From positions 1 through 64,000 of the forward strand of contig NZ_ALAS01000205.1 in assembly GCF_000290615.1 (NCBI RefSeq): a DNA stretch of 64,000 nucleotides. The letters are read 5' to 3'. Under the pieces are notes generated by a model. The model saw only the letters and a program-made list of their open reading frames with translations, did not search any database and was not told the origin of the DNA. Every line of letters starts with the position of its first letter. Positions within the stretch are counted from its first letter, which is position 1. Below are positions 56,214 through 64,000 of this stretch, one piece after another. The DNA comes from Heyndrickxia coagulans DSM 1 = ATCC 7050 (lineage in GTDB: Bacteria; Bacillota; Bacilli; Bacillales; Bacillaceae_C). Both the position numbers and the translations under genes were made by a program.

Positions 56214-56254
56214 TAAAAAGGCCGCTTCCGCCATTTGCAATGAGCAGAAGCGGC
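56214..56254 (-). terminator. Terminator after cinA
   Basis: GCCGCTTC (56221-56228) pairs with GAAGCGGC (56247-56254); T-run on the minus strand. Confidence 0.75.
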
Positions 56255-56261
56255 TTTCGGA

Positions 56262-57494
56262 CTAAAGCAGTTTCAGCAAATGCCAGCAGCCGTATTTCAC
56301 TGATCTCGTGCGGACGTTGTTCCGGGATCCGGAAAGTTCCAACAGATAGGCGGCCGTTTCTTTCCCTTTTATGGCAATGCCGATCCACACGGTTCCCGGC
56401 GGATGGCCTTCAAGGGGGTCCGGGCCGGCCACACCTGTAAAACTGATGCCAATGTCGGCATCCATGATGCTGCGGATATTTTCCGCCAGTTCTTTTGCAC
56501 ACTGGCTGCTGACGGCGCCGTACTTGTCAAGTGTTTCTTTTTTCACTTTGGCAAGCTTCATCTTCGCTTCGTTCGTATAGACAACAACGCCGCCTTTCAG
56601 CATCGTGCTGACACCCTGGATGGACGCCATTTCCGCTGCAAATTTGCCGGCAGTCAGGCTTTCCGCGCAGGCCAGCGTCAGCTGTTTTTCTGAAAGTTTT
56701 TCAAGCAGGGCCTCCATTAACGTCGTATCGTTATAACCGTAAAAATACGATCCGGCAATTTGCAAAATCTCTTTTTCCACTTGATCGATCATTTGGTTCG
56801 CCGTTGCCACCGACTGGTGTTTCGCCGTAATCCTGAGTGTCACTTCCCCTTCTTTCGCAAGCGGAGCAACAGTCGGATTGCTCTGGGTTTCCAATATTTG
56901 GCGGATTTCTGTTTCCAGTTGGGATTCGCCGATCCCGAAGAAACGGAGAACGCGCGATTCGATTTTTTCGATCGTTTCCAGTTCATCCTGGATCGCGGGA
57001 CTGGCATAATGGATAAACATCGGTTCCAGTTCATGCGGCGGGCCGGGGAGCAGCAAGTAATAGTGGTTTCGACTTTTGGCCAGCATGCCCGGCGCCATGC
57101 CGTGGTCATTCGGAAACACTTTCGAGCCTTCAATGACAAGCGCCTGCTTTTTGTTGTTTTCCGTCATTTTTCGTTTTGTACGGATAAAAAACTGTTCGAT
57201 GGAACGCATGGCATCTTCGTCTGTGACCAGTTTTTTTTCGATATGCGATGCAATCGTTTCTTTTGTTAAATCATCCTTTGTCGGACCGAGCCCGCCAGTA
57301 AAAATCAATAAATCGGCGCGGTCCTCCGCTGTACGGATTGCCGCTTCGAGCCGCTCTGCGTTATCGCCGACAACGGTCTGATAATACACATCCACGCCGA
57401 TTTCCGCCAATTGCGCAGCAATAAATGTGGCGTTTGTATTGGTGATCTGGCCAAGCAAAAGTTCCGAACCGACTGCAATTATTTCGGCATTCAC
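56262..57494 (-). CDS. cinA: CinA: competence-damage inducible / NMN amidohydrolase
   Basis: Two-domain protein. The N-terminal MoaB/MogA-like domain (AEIIAVGSELLLGQITNTN, FTGGLGPTKDDLTKE) may be an ADP-ribose pyrophosphatase; the C-terminal PncC domain (CAESLTAGKFAAEMASI, GGVVVYTNEAK, GPDPLEGHPPGTVWIG) deamidates nicotinamide mononucleotide. It often sits upstream of recA, as here. Start GTG 57494, 8 nt after GGAGG; 410 aa. Upstream in-frame residues are not family-like. Confidence 0.95.
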   Translation of the reverse strand: MNAEIIAVGSELLLGQITNTNATFIAAQLAEIGVDVYYQTVVGDNAERLEAAIRTAEDRADLLIFTGGLGPTKDDLTKETIASHIEKKLVTDEDAMRSIEQFFIRTKRKMTENNKKQALVIEGSKVFPNDHGMAPGMLAKSRNHYYLLLPGPPHELEPMFIHYASPAIQDELETIEKIESRVLRFFGIGESQLETEIRQILETQSNPTVAPLAKEGEVTLRITAKHQSVATANQMIDQVEKEILQIAGSYFYGYNDTTLMEALLEKLSEKQLTLACAESLTAGKFAAEMASIQGVSTMLKGGVVVYTNEAKMKLAKVKKETLDKYGAVSSQCAKELAENIRSIMDADIGISFTGVAGPDPLEGHPPGTVWIGIAIKGKETAAYLLELSGSRNNVRTRSVKYGCWHLLKLL

Positions 57495-57638
57495 TTTCCA
57501 TTCCTCCCTCTCTTTTAAAGCAAAAAACGAACACATGGCGGCACCAATCCAGAAGACCCGAAATCCGCCCCGCAATGCCGCCTTTTCCCGGAAATCCTGC
57601 GGCCCGTGCCGGGTTAGCATCAGCGCCGGCGGGCAAAA

Positions 57639-57663
57639 AAGCAGTGAGAGGCTCTCACTGCTT
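57639..57663 (-). terminator. Terminator after pgsA
   Basis: AAGCAGTGAGAG and CTCTCACTGCTT form a 12-bp inverted repeat, followed by T residues on the minus strand. Confidence 0.85.
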
Positions 57664-57665
57664 GG

Positions 57666-58244
57666 TTATTTCGAGCGGGCAAATACGCCCCGGTTTAAAT
57701 AGAAATAATCAGCGCCTGACCAGATGGTAAAGATGAGCGCCACCCACAAAGCGACCAGATCCATGCGGAATGAGAGTGCCGAAAACGGGAAGTTATGCAA
57801 CAGCAATAAAAGGATGGCAATGATTTGCGTCCATGTTTTGATTTTTCCAAGCATATTGGCTGCTGCAACTTCCCCGCCCTCTGCCAAAATTAGCCGCAAA
57901 CCCGTCACGGCAAACTCGCGGGCAATGATCACGACAACAATCCATGCCGGCGCCAGCTTGAGCCCGACGAGCAAAATAAACGCCGTTGAAACAAGCAGTT
58001 TGTCCGCAAGCGGATCGAGGAATTTCCCGAAGTTGGTAACGAGATTGTATTTGCGGGCATAATGGCCGTCGATCCAGTCTGTCATGGATGCAACTGCAAA
58101 AATCACCGCACCGGCAAAATGGGTGACCGGAATTTCGGCTCCCAGCCATTCAAAGGTGCCCCAATCGAACGGCACCGCCATGATGAGTAAAAAAACAGGG
58201 ATTAAACATACGCGTGATACAGTAATTTTATTCGGCAAATTCAC
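57666..58244 (-). CDS. pgsA: CDP-diacylglycerol-glycerol-3-phosphate 3-phosphatidyltransferase
   Basis: Makes phosphatidylglycerol phosphate, the committed step to phosphatidylglycerol. The CDP-alcohol phosphotransferase motif spreads over MTDWIDGHYARKYNLVTNFG and KFLDPLADKLL, with the catalytic aspartates visible. About five to six membrane spans in 192 aa. Start GTG 58244, 8 nt after GGAGG, giving the family start NLPNKITVSR. Confidence 0.96.
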   Translation of the reverse strand: MNLPNKITVSRVCLIPVFLLIMAVPFDWGTFEWLGAEIPVTHFAGAVIFAVASMTDWIDGHYARKYNLVTNFGKFLDPLADKLLVSTAFILLVGLKLAPAWIVVVIIAREFAVTGLRLILAEGGEVAAANMLGKIKTWTQIIAILLLLLHNFPFSALSFRMDLVALWVALIFTIWSGADYFYLNRGVFARSK

Positions 58245-58283
58245 TGGATTTTCCTCCAACTGTCCATATATTTTCCAAAGAAA

Positions 58284-58301
58284 AAGCCTTAAACAAGGCT
58301 T
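58284..58301 (-). terminator. Terminator after ymfM
   Basis: AAGCCTT (58284-58290) pairs with AAGGCTT (58295-58301), overlapping the ymfM stop; T-run follows. Confidence 0.65.
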
Positions 58302-59205
58302 ATTCCGTTTGTGGGCCGTTAAACTGGATGATCATATCCTGGCGTACTTCTTTGGATGCCGGAATATGGTATTTTAGTTCTTTGCCATTGATATACACTT
58401 CCGTATTGACGGTGTTTCCGATCGTAATCGTGACTTGTTTTTGATTTGACAGATCCGCTGTCCGGCTGTCCCCATCATTCAGCAATTGTTGAAAGTTGGT
58501 TGAACCGTCGCTGTTTTTCACCTGTACCCATGATCGGCCGCCGTTTGCTTTCAGTTCAAGTTTGAACTGGCTGGTGCCGGCCAGTTTATAGGTGGTCGTG
58601 TACCCGCTTGAAGACACGGTTTCCAGTTTTTGGGCTGTTTTCTTCGTTTCCGATGCCGGTTTTTTTGGCGTTTTCGCCGCATTTTTTTCGGAAGAGCTAC
58701 CGGTATTTCTGCCGGATGACACCTTTTCAGCCGATTTTATGCTTTCTTTTTGCACGCTTACATTGCCGGAAGCCCCGCTGTTTAATTTTTCCTTCGTGTT
58801 GTGGCCGGCAAGCTTATATACAACAAACCAAAGCAAAAATAAAATCGCGATGATGGCGGCGACGACAAGAATCCTCGGCAGCACGTTCATCATCTTGACG
58901 GTATCCGGTGCAGCCCTTTTGTTGGACGTCTGCACCCGCGAAAGTTGCTCGGGAAATTCTTCCTGTTCCGTACGGGGGATGTCGCTTTCATACTCTTCAA
59001 ATAAAGTTTCCGGGTCAAGCCCGACTGCCTCGGCATACTGCTTAATAAATGCCCGGACGTAAAATTTTCCAGGCATTGAATCATAATTTCCTTCTTCAAT
59101 GTTTTTCAAATATCTTTTTTGGATCTTGGTCATCTCCTGCAAATCATCCAGGCTGATGCCCTTTTCTTTCCTCGCTTCTTTTAAACGATTCCCTAATTCC
59201 GTCAT
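58300..59205 (-). CDS. ymfM: RodZ-like helix-turn-helix membrane protein (YmfM)
   Basis: Cytoskeleton-linked protein resembling RodZ. An N-terminal HTH_25/Xre-like domain (TELGNRLKEARKEKGISLDD, KRYLKNIEEGNYDSMP), a membrane span near residues 113-138, a Ser/Lys/Thr-rich linker, and a C-terminal extracytoplasmic beta domain (KLELKANGGRSWVQVKNSDG). B. subtilis YmfM has this layout. Start ATG 59205 after AGGTGTT; 301 aa. Confidence 0.92.
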   Translation of the reverse strand: MTELGNRLKEARKEKGISLDDLQEMTKIQKRYLKNIEEGNYDSMPGKFYVRAFIKQYAEAVGLDPETLFEEYESDIPRTEQEEFPEQLSRVQTSNKRAAPDTVKMMNVLPRILVVAAIIAILFLLWFVVYKLAGHNTKEKLNSGASGNVSVQKESIKSAEKVSSGRNTGSSSEKNAAKTPKKPASETKKTAQKLETVSSSGYTTTYKLAGTSQFKLELKANGGRSWVQVKNSDGSTNFQQLLNDGDSRTADLSNQKQVTITIGNTVNTEVYINGKELKYHIPASKEVRQDMIIQFNGPQTE

Positions 59206-59221
59206 GGTAACACCTGCCAAT

Positions 59222-60013
59222 CTAGTAATCAAATCCTCCAAATCCGCCTTGAAACATCCGGTTTTGCTGGAGCAAGTCGTATGTAATTTCCTGTGACGGG
59301 TCTTCTCTCAACTCAATAATGTAATCAAAATCATCGAGCGTGTATTCCGAACGCTGCACGAAAATATCCGGGTGTTCCACCACTTTTACAGCCGGGAGCC
59401 GCATGATTTCACGGATCATCTGCCAGTGCCGTTCGTTTCCCCTCTCAGCGGATACGATGCCATCCAGGATAAAAATATTGTTTGGATTATATTCATCCTC
59501 AATCAGGCTGCTTCTCACCGTCTGTTTGATCATCGTGGAGGAAAGAAAAATCCACTTTTTATTGGCACACACGCTTGCCGCCACAATTGACTCTGTTTTT
59601 CCGACGCGCGGCATCCCGCGAATGCCAATCAGCTTATGGCCTTCCTGTTTAAAATGCTCGGCCATAAAATCGACCAGAATCCCGAGATCATCGCGCACAA
59701 AGCGGAATGTTTTCCGGTCGTCATGATCGCGCTGGATATACCTTCCGTGCCGGACCGCAAGTCTGTCCCTGAGCTTGGATTCCCTGATTTTCGTTACTTT
59801 TATCGTTTCCACTGTTTGCAATATCGATTCGAGCCGGCCGATCTGTTCTTCATTTTTGACAAGCAGCAGCAAGCCCCGTTTTTTATGGTCAACGCCGTTA
59901 ATGCTTCTGATATTGATCGCTAACATACCCAAGAGGGAGGAAACATCACCCAAAAGCCCCGGCCGGTTGATCGTGATTTCATATTCCAAGTACCACTCTT
60001 TCCTGTCATCCAC
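59222..60013 (-). CDS. ymfK: DUF3388 protein (YmfK)
   Basis: Cytoplasmic 263-aa protein. The N-terminal 85 residues resemble an ACT-like regulatory fold (YEITINRPGLLGDVSSLLGM, INIRSINGVDH), followed by a domain with a P-loop-like GIRGMPRVGKTESIVAA. This matches Bacillus YmfK. The reaction is unknown. Start GTG 60013, 6 nt after GGAGGGG. It ends 16 bp before ymfM. Confidence 0.9.
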   Translation of the reverse strand: MDDRKEWYLEYEITINRPGLLGDVSSLLGMLAINIRSINGVDHKKRGLLLLVKNEEQIGRLESILQTVETIKVTKIRESKLRDRLAVRHGRYIQRDHDDRKTFRFVRDDLGILVDFMAEHFKQEGHKLIGIRGMPRVGKTESIVAASVCANKKWIFLSSTMIKQTVRSSLIEDEYNPNNIFILDGIVSAERGNERHWQMIREIMRLPAVKVVEHPDIFVQRSEYTLDDFDYIIELREDPSQEITYDLLQQNRMFQGGFGGFDY

Positions 60014-60127
60014 TCAAACCCCCTCCCGAAATCCGGATTCCAACGAACATATCTAGGTTATATGATATATGATTTTTCAGCAATAAGGAAGTGAAAGCTC
60101 TAAAAATCGTGAATTTTGTCGGGACAT

Positions 60128-60164
60128 GAAAAAAACCGGCGGCATCACCAAACAGCCGGCTTTT
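60128..60164 (-). terminator. Terminator after ymfJ
   Basis: AAAACCGGC (60132-60140) pairs with GCCGGCTTTT (60155-60164); a T-run follows on the minus strand. Confidence 0.7.
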
Positions 60165-60204
60165 AAAAAGCCGCCAATTGTTATTGTGATGCGCCGGTAT
60201 TTCT

Positions 60205-60465
60205 TTATGACTGGGTACCGTTATTTTGAACGAGTTTTACCATTACATTGGCAATGGCTTGCTGCTCTTCCTGCGATGCCACTGACCATAAATCGGCAAG
60301 AACGCGTTCCTGTTCATTTTTCGGATCTACTTGTGCGGCCAAATAATCGCCGACCTGCTCAGCAAGTTTGTTAATCGTTTCCTGGGGCATCCCCTGTTGC
60401 TTTGCCTGGTTGAGGCGGTCCCCCAAAAAGTTTTTCCATTGGTCCCAGTTTTCAAATACGTTCAT
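60205..60465 (-). CDS. ymfJ: DUF3243 protein (YmfJ)
   Basis: An 86-aa small helical protein matching YmfJ/DUF3243 (MNVFENWDQWKNFLGDRLNQ). Function unknown. ATG 60465 follows AGGAGG; nine in-frame codons upstream are disregarded. Sits between ymfI and ymfK as in B. subtilis. Confidence 0.92.
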   Translation of the reverse strand: MNVFENWDQWKNFLGDRLNQAKQQGMPQETINKLAEQVGDYLAAQVDPKNEQERVLADLWSVASQEEQQAIANVMVKLVQNNGTQS

Positions 60466-60661
60466 GTCACAGCCTCCTTTCAAGTTGTTCAACCTTAGCT
60501 TGTGACCCGGCTTGGAAGGCTATGCATGGAAAATGGAACCCGTGCTTCTTTCAAGGCACCGGCCGGGCGGAACGGTGCTGCGGTTGGCAAATTTGCCCGT
60601 TTTTTGGTTAACCCGCGTGAAAAAACAATGCGGATTCCTTTGCATCTTTTGCCGGGCGGGG

Positions 60662-61384
60662 CTACATATACCAGCCCCCGTTGACGCCAATCGTCTGGCC
60701 GGTGATGTAAATGCTTTTTCCCGAGAGCAGGAAAGAAACTGCGCCGGCAATTTCTTCCGGTTTGGCAAGCCGGCCAAGCGGGATGTCCGCTTCGAGATCT
60801 GAAATTTCTTCCGGCGCAAACCTGGCAAGCATGTTGGTGCCAACCGCCCCGGGTGCGACTGCATTCACGCGTACGCCGCTTCTTGCCGTTTCTTTAGCGA
60901 GCGCTTTTACAAATGCGATCTGTGCGCCTTTCATCGCCGAATATACGGCCTCGCACGCCGCGCCTGCCTGCCCCCAGATTGAACTGACAAGCACAATGTG
61001 CGAAACCTCATTTTGCCGCAATTTGGGCAACAACTGCCTGATAATCAGAAGCGGCGCCTTTACATGAATCCGGTAAAGCTTGTCAATGGCTTCGTCATCG
61101 ATATCTGAAAGTAGCCCGTAATGGGAAATGCCGGCCGCATGGATGATCGCATCGAGATGAAAAACATTTTCTGCTATCGTTTTCACGGTGCCGTCTGTTG
61201 TGAGGTCGGCGCGGATCGGGATCGCTTCCGCCCCGAATTGCCGGCAGATGGAAAGCAGTTCTTTGATCGCCGCTTCATTTTGGTGGTAATGCAAATACAG
61301 ATTCCACCCTTCTTTTGCCAGCATTTCAGCTGTGGCCTTTCCGATTCCGCCGCTCGCACCCGTAATCAACGCAAACTTTTTCAA
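60662..61384 (-). CDS. ymfI: EF-P 5-aminopentanone reductase (SDR family, YmfI)
   Basis: Short-chain dehydrogenase with the NADPH motif TGASGGIGKA and catalytic S/YxxxK site (LVSSIWGQAG, AVYSAMKGA). B. subtilis YmfI reduces the 5-aminopentanone group on elongation factor P to 5-aminopentanol. Length 240 aa. The assignment rests on neighbourhood (ymfH-ymfF-ymfJ) plus fold. Confidence 0.88.
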   Translation of the reverse strand: MKKFALITGASGGIGKATAEMLAKEGWNLYLHYHQNEAAIKELLSICRQFGAEAIPIRADLTTDGTVKTIAENVFHLDAIIHAAGISHYGLLSDIDDEAIDKLYRIHVKAPLLIIRQLLPKLRQNEVSHIVLVSSIWGQAGAACEAVYSAMKGAQIAFVKALAKETARSGVRVNAVAPGAVGTNMLARFAPEEISDLEADIPLGRLAKPEEIAGAVSFLLSGKSIYITGQTIGVNGGWYM

Positions 61385-61400
61385 TTTTCTCCCCCATTTA

Positions 61401-61424
61401 AAAACCCGGGGCTACCCCGGGTTA
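61401..61424 (-). terminator. Terminator between ymfH and ymfI
   Basis: AACCCGGGG pairs with CCCCGGGTT around a CTA loop, with T residues on the minus strand. It ends at the ymfH stop, so ymfI probably has its own promoter or depends on read-through. Confidence 0.8.
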
Positions 61425-62708
61425 TTTCGGTAAAACCTGGCAAACGGTAAACCGTTCTTCATCAAAAAAAGCTTCCGCCGTTTCCAGCACATCGCTGAAC
61501 CGGATTTGTTCAAGCACAGGGACAACGTCAAATAAATTCATATCATTAAACGCGTATCTTGTAAACTGGTTGGCGATAAATTCAGGTGAATTCAGCTGGC
61601 GCAGAAATCCCCCGATCTTTTTCTTTTTCGTCCGTTCAAGCGCTTCTTCTGCCAACCCTTTTCCTTCTTTTGCCCCAACCATCACCTCTTTCAGCCGCTT
61701 TGCCAAAAGATCCGGATCTTTCGTATCCCCTCCGGCCATCGCAAATCCGAATCCCTGCTCCTGGGAATAGTCAAAAGAAAAACTGGTGTCGATCAGGCCG
61801 TCATTGTACAACGCATTGTACGCATCTGAACTGCGGCCGAACAGCATGTCAAGGAGAAGATTGACCACCAGTTCGTTCTTTTGCATTTCAGCGCCGCGCT
61901 GGCTCGTATGAAGCGCCTTTACGCCAACAAGGCATTTTGGTATCTGCACATTCATATGCAATTTTTGCTCTTTTTCGGCCGCCTGTGCCGGTTCTTCCGG
62001 AAAACGCCTTTTAATCTCCGGTGCTTTTTCGTACTTTTTCTTCGCCTGGTTTTCTCTCATAAAAGAAAGCACCTCATCCGGCGATACATTTCCGACGGCA
62101 AACAGCAGCATATTGCTCGGATGATAAAATGTATGGTAACACTCGTATAATTGCGCTGCGGTGATTTTTGCGATCGAGTCAACCGTGCCGGCAATGTCAA
62201 TTTTTACCGGGTGGTGTGCATATAAATTTTCAATCAGGCCGTAATACAGCCGCCAGTCCGGGTTGTCATTGTACATCATGATTTCCTGGCCGATAATCCC
62301 CTTTTCTTTTTCAACCGTCTGTGCGGTAAAATACGGCGTTTGCACCATATCCACCAGCGTTTCCAGGTTTTTCATCACCTGATCGGTGCTTGAAAACAGG
62401 TAGGCCGTCCGGTTAAAACTCGTGAAAGCATTGGCCGATGCGCCCTGCCGGCTGAATTGCTGAAACACATCCCCGTCTTCTTTTTCAAACATTTTATGTT
62501 CAAGAAAATGGGCAATGCCATCCGGGACCCGCACAAAATCGCTTTTCCCAAGCGGGACAAACGTGTTGTCAACTGAACCGTATTTTGTCGTAAACGTAAC
62601 AAATGTTTTGTTAAACCCGCGCTTCGGGAGCACATATACTTTTAATCCGTTATCAAGTGTTTCACCGTAAAGCGTTTCGCCAAGCTGACTGAATTGTTGG
62701 GTTTCCAT
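61422..62708 (-). CDS. ymfH: M16 zinc peptidase YmfH (active subunit)
   Basis: Insulinase/processing-peptidase family member with the inverted zinc motif HFLEH (in GIAHFLEHKMFE) and the downstream glutamate (VEKEKGIIGQEIMM). The 428-aa length matches YmfH. It abuts ymfF; such pairs form heterodimers in which only one subunit binds zinc. Substrate unknown. Confidence 0.93.
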   Translation of the reverse strand: METQQFSQLGETLYGETLDNGLKVYVLPKRGFNKTFVTFTTKYGSVDNTFVPLGKSDFVRVPDGIAHFLEHKMFEKEDGDVFQQFSRQGASANAFTSFNRTAYLFSSTDQVMKNLETLVDMVQTPYFTAQTVEKEKGIIGQEIMMYNDNPDWRLYYGLIENLYAHHPVKIDIAGTVDSIAKITAAQLYECYHTFYHPSNMLLFAVGNVSPDEVLSFMRENQAKKKYEKAPEIKRRFPEEPAQAAEKEQKLHMNVQIPKCLVGVKALHTSQRGAEMQKNELVVNLLLDMLFGRSSDAYNALYNDGLIDTSFSFDYSQEQGFGFAMAGGDTKDPDLLAKRLKEVMVGAKEGKGLAEEALERTKKKKIGGFLRQLNSPEFIANQFTRYAFNDMNLFDVVPVLEQIRFSDVLETAEAFFDEERFTVCQVLPK

Positions 62709-63983
62709 TTATTTCCCCTCCATTCCGGACAAGAAGTAGATCGTATCGGGTTCAATTTTTGCGGCCACTTTCACAATTTCCCCTTTTTCGACTGCCTTGA
62801 TTTCCCTTATCCAATCTTCCACGCCGGTTTCGGTGCCGGCAATGACGTTATGGTACAAAATTTCAACGAGGCCGCGGGATGTATCCGTTGACTCAAGCAG
62901 CTGGTTGCGGATAACGGCTTTCGTTTGCCCGATTTCCTGTTCGCTGAAATCCCCGTTTTTCATTGCTTCCAGCTGTTTTTCAATAATGGAGACGGCCTTG
63001 TCAAAATTCGCGGATTCGATGCCGCTCATCACCATCATCAGCCCTTTATGGCTCTCGATCTGGCTCGCGACATAATAGCAAAGGCTTTCTTTCTCCCGTA
63101 CATTCAGGAAAAGCTTGGAGTGGGAAAAACCGCCGAAAATGCCGTTAAACATCTGAAGCGGAAAATAATCGCTGTCCCCGAACGTAATATTGGTGCGGTA
63201 GCCGATATTGAGCTTGCCCTGGCGGATATCCTGGGATTCCTTGATTTTTTTGACGCCGGAGACCTTTTGGAGCGTTCTTGAGGCAGCCCGTTTCGGCTCG
63301 CGGTCCGGAAAACGCAGGCATTCGCAAATGGCCGCAAGACGGTCTTCATCGACATCGCCCGTCACAAACAAGTCCAGTTCATCTTCCCGGATCGCTTTTT
63401 GATAATATTGATAAAGCGAAGCGGGCGTGATGGCGTCCACATCATCAAGAACGCCGTTTGCCTGCAGTGCGTACGGCTCTTCTTTGCACATTTCTTCAAT
63501 CAGCCGCATGCTTGCATACCGCATTTTATCATCGTATACAGACTGGATCCGCTGTTTCAGCACCCGTTTTTCCTTCTCCACCGTTTGGCTGTCAAACTGC
63601 CCGCCGTCTGCATGCGGGTTCAGCAAAACTTCCGCCAAAAATTCAACTCCCCGTTGGAGCAGCGGTTCTGCATCCTGCAAAAATTTTTCGTTCGCAATTT
63701 CAATCGTAAAGGTCAGAATATGGTATTCCCCTTTTTTGGCCGTATCGACATAAAAATGAGCGCCGTACAAATCATCGAGATACGCCCTTAATTTTGCGGT
63801 CGTCTTCAATCGCCCCGTGCTGCTTTGAAGAACATTCGGGAGCAGAGCCCGCAGCGTAACCGTGTCTTTTTCAAGTGGCGCTTTCATTTTCCATACAAGC
63901 GTATTCGTTTTGTATTTGTCCGTTTTGATGGTATGTAGTGTGTACCCTTTCATTTTGCGAACCGTCTCTTTTGAAATGGCCAT
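62709..63983 (-). CDS. ymfF: M16-like peptidase YmfF (non-catalytic partner)
   Basis: M16-fold protein of 424 aa that lacks the HxxEH zinc motif but retains the substrate-binding region near the C-terminus (GGFSHSKLFLNVREKESLCY). Probable partner of YmfH, and 1 bp upstream of its start. ATG 63983 follows AAGGAGG at the end of the window, so its promoter is outside. Confidence 0.92.
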   Translation of the reverse strand: MAISKETVRKMKGYTLHTIKTDKYKTNTLVWKMKAPLEKDTVTLRALLPNVLQSSTGRLKTTAKLRAYLDDLYGAHFYVDTAKKGEYHILTFTIEIANEKFLQDAEPLLQRGVEFLAEVLLNPHADGGQFDSQTVEKEKRVLKQRIQSVYDDKMRYASMRLIEEMCKEEPYALQANGVLDDVDAITPASLYQYYQKAIREDELDLFVTGDVDEDRLAAICECLRFPDREPKRAASRTLQKVSGVKKIKESQDIRQGKLNIGYRTNITFGDSDYFPLQMFNGIFGGFSHSKLFLNVREKESLCYYVASQIESHKGLMMVMSGIESANFDKAVSIIEKQLEAMKNGDFSEQEIGQTKAVIRNQLLESTDTSRGLVEILYHNVIAGTETGVEDWIREIKAVEKGEIVKVAAKIEPDTIYFLSGMEGK

Positions 63984-64000
63984 ATGGATCCTCCTTTTTC

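Noticed and set aside
31300-57625. GTGCCCGG-type similarity between gaps near 31.3 kb and 57.6 kb
   Set aside because: The match is short, GC-rich and gapped; similar words occur in several gaps, so it is not distinguishable from chance here.

Overview
The window reads as a continuous piece of the chromosome of a spore-forming, moderate-GC member of the Bacillaceae. The evidence is a set of sporulation genes (spoVK, spoVS, cotE, sspL, a Spo0E-like gene, a YjcZ-like gene) and several Bacillus-type gene blocks (mutS-mutL-miaA-hfq-spoVK, recA-rny-ymdB-spoVS, cinA-pgsA-ymfM-ymfK-ymfJ-ymfI-ymfH-ymfF, thyA-dfrA, ctpA-ldcB-yozD-yodN-yozE). My best guess is Heyndrickxia (Bacillus/Weizmannia) coagulans or a close relative; this is inference from gene style only. 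I see no rRNA, tRNA, CRISPR array, intact prophage or intact insertion sequence.

Layout. 1-8.4 kb holds a PAP2 phosphatase, the divergent NHEJ pair ku/ligD, a long-form dapF, a membrane protein, a MATE exporter and a secreted CAP-domain protein. 8.4-15.1 kb holds a MarR regulator, ctpA, ldcB, yozD, yodN, yozE, a chemoreceptor and a small YjcZ-like spore protein. 15.2-26.6 kb holds msrA-msrB, rsmF, ypmS, ypmR, a TrhA/hemolysin III protein, the thyA-dfrA operon, ypjP, a bacilliredoxin, a CvfC/YpgR-like protein, an ABC-F ATPase and an unknown gene. 26.6-34 kb holds fhs, mntR, cspD, ypeQ, sspL, ypcP, ynbB and hflX. 34-44 kb holds spoVK, hfq and miaA, then an AT-rich accessory patch of small genes (37.0-39.1 kb), then mutL-mutS. 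44-54.5 kb holds cotE, ricA, miaB, an unusual permease-aminotransferase fusion gene, two U32 tRNA-hydroxylation proteases, spoVS, ymdB and rny. 54.9-64 kb holds recA, cinA, pgsA and the ymfM-ymfF cluster.

How the genes fit together. DNA repair is dense: Ku/LigD, MutS/MutL, RecA with an SOS box, and YpcP. RNA handling and tRNA modification are equally well represented: RNase Y, RicA, Hfq, CspD, MiaA, MiaB, TrhP1/2, RsmF, and the EF-P modifier YmfI. Most genes lie on the minus strand in short transcription units separated by clear intrinsic terminators.

The most notable signals are these. (1) At 47.0-48.6 kb one open frame joins about ten membrane spans of an APC permease to the C-terminal third of a class III aminotransferase, apparently by a deletion at a shared VMPAGA sequence. 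(2) Upstream of it is a perfect sigma-54 -24/-12 promoter with a palindromic site about 100 bp further upstream, of the kind bound by a RocR-like activator. (3) A small degenerate dispersed repeat occurs at 11.3, 21.4 and 37.8 kb. (4) There is a 42-bp tandem repeat coding a coiled coil, a 64-bp-period direct repeat near 29.7 kb, and a palindrome-rich remnant between hfq and miaA resembling an IS200/IS605-type end. (5) The ribosome-binding site of the PAP2 gene lies inside an 11-bp perfect inverted repeat.
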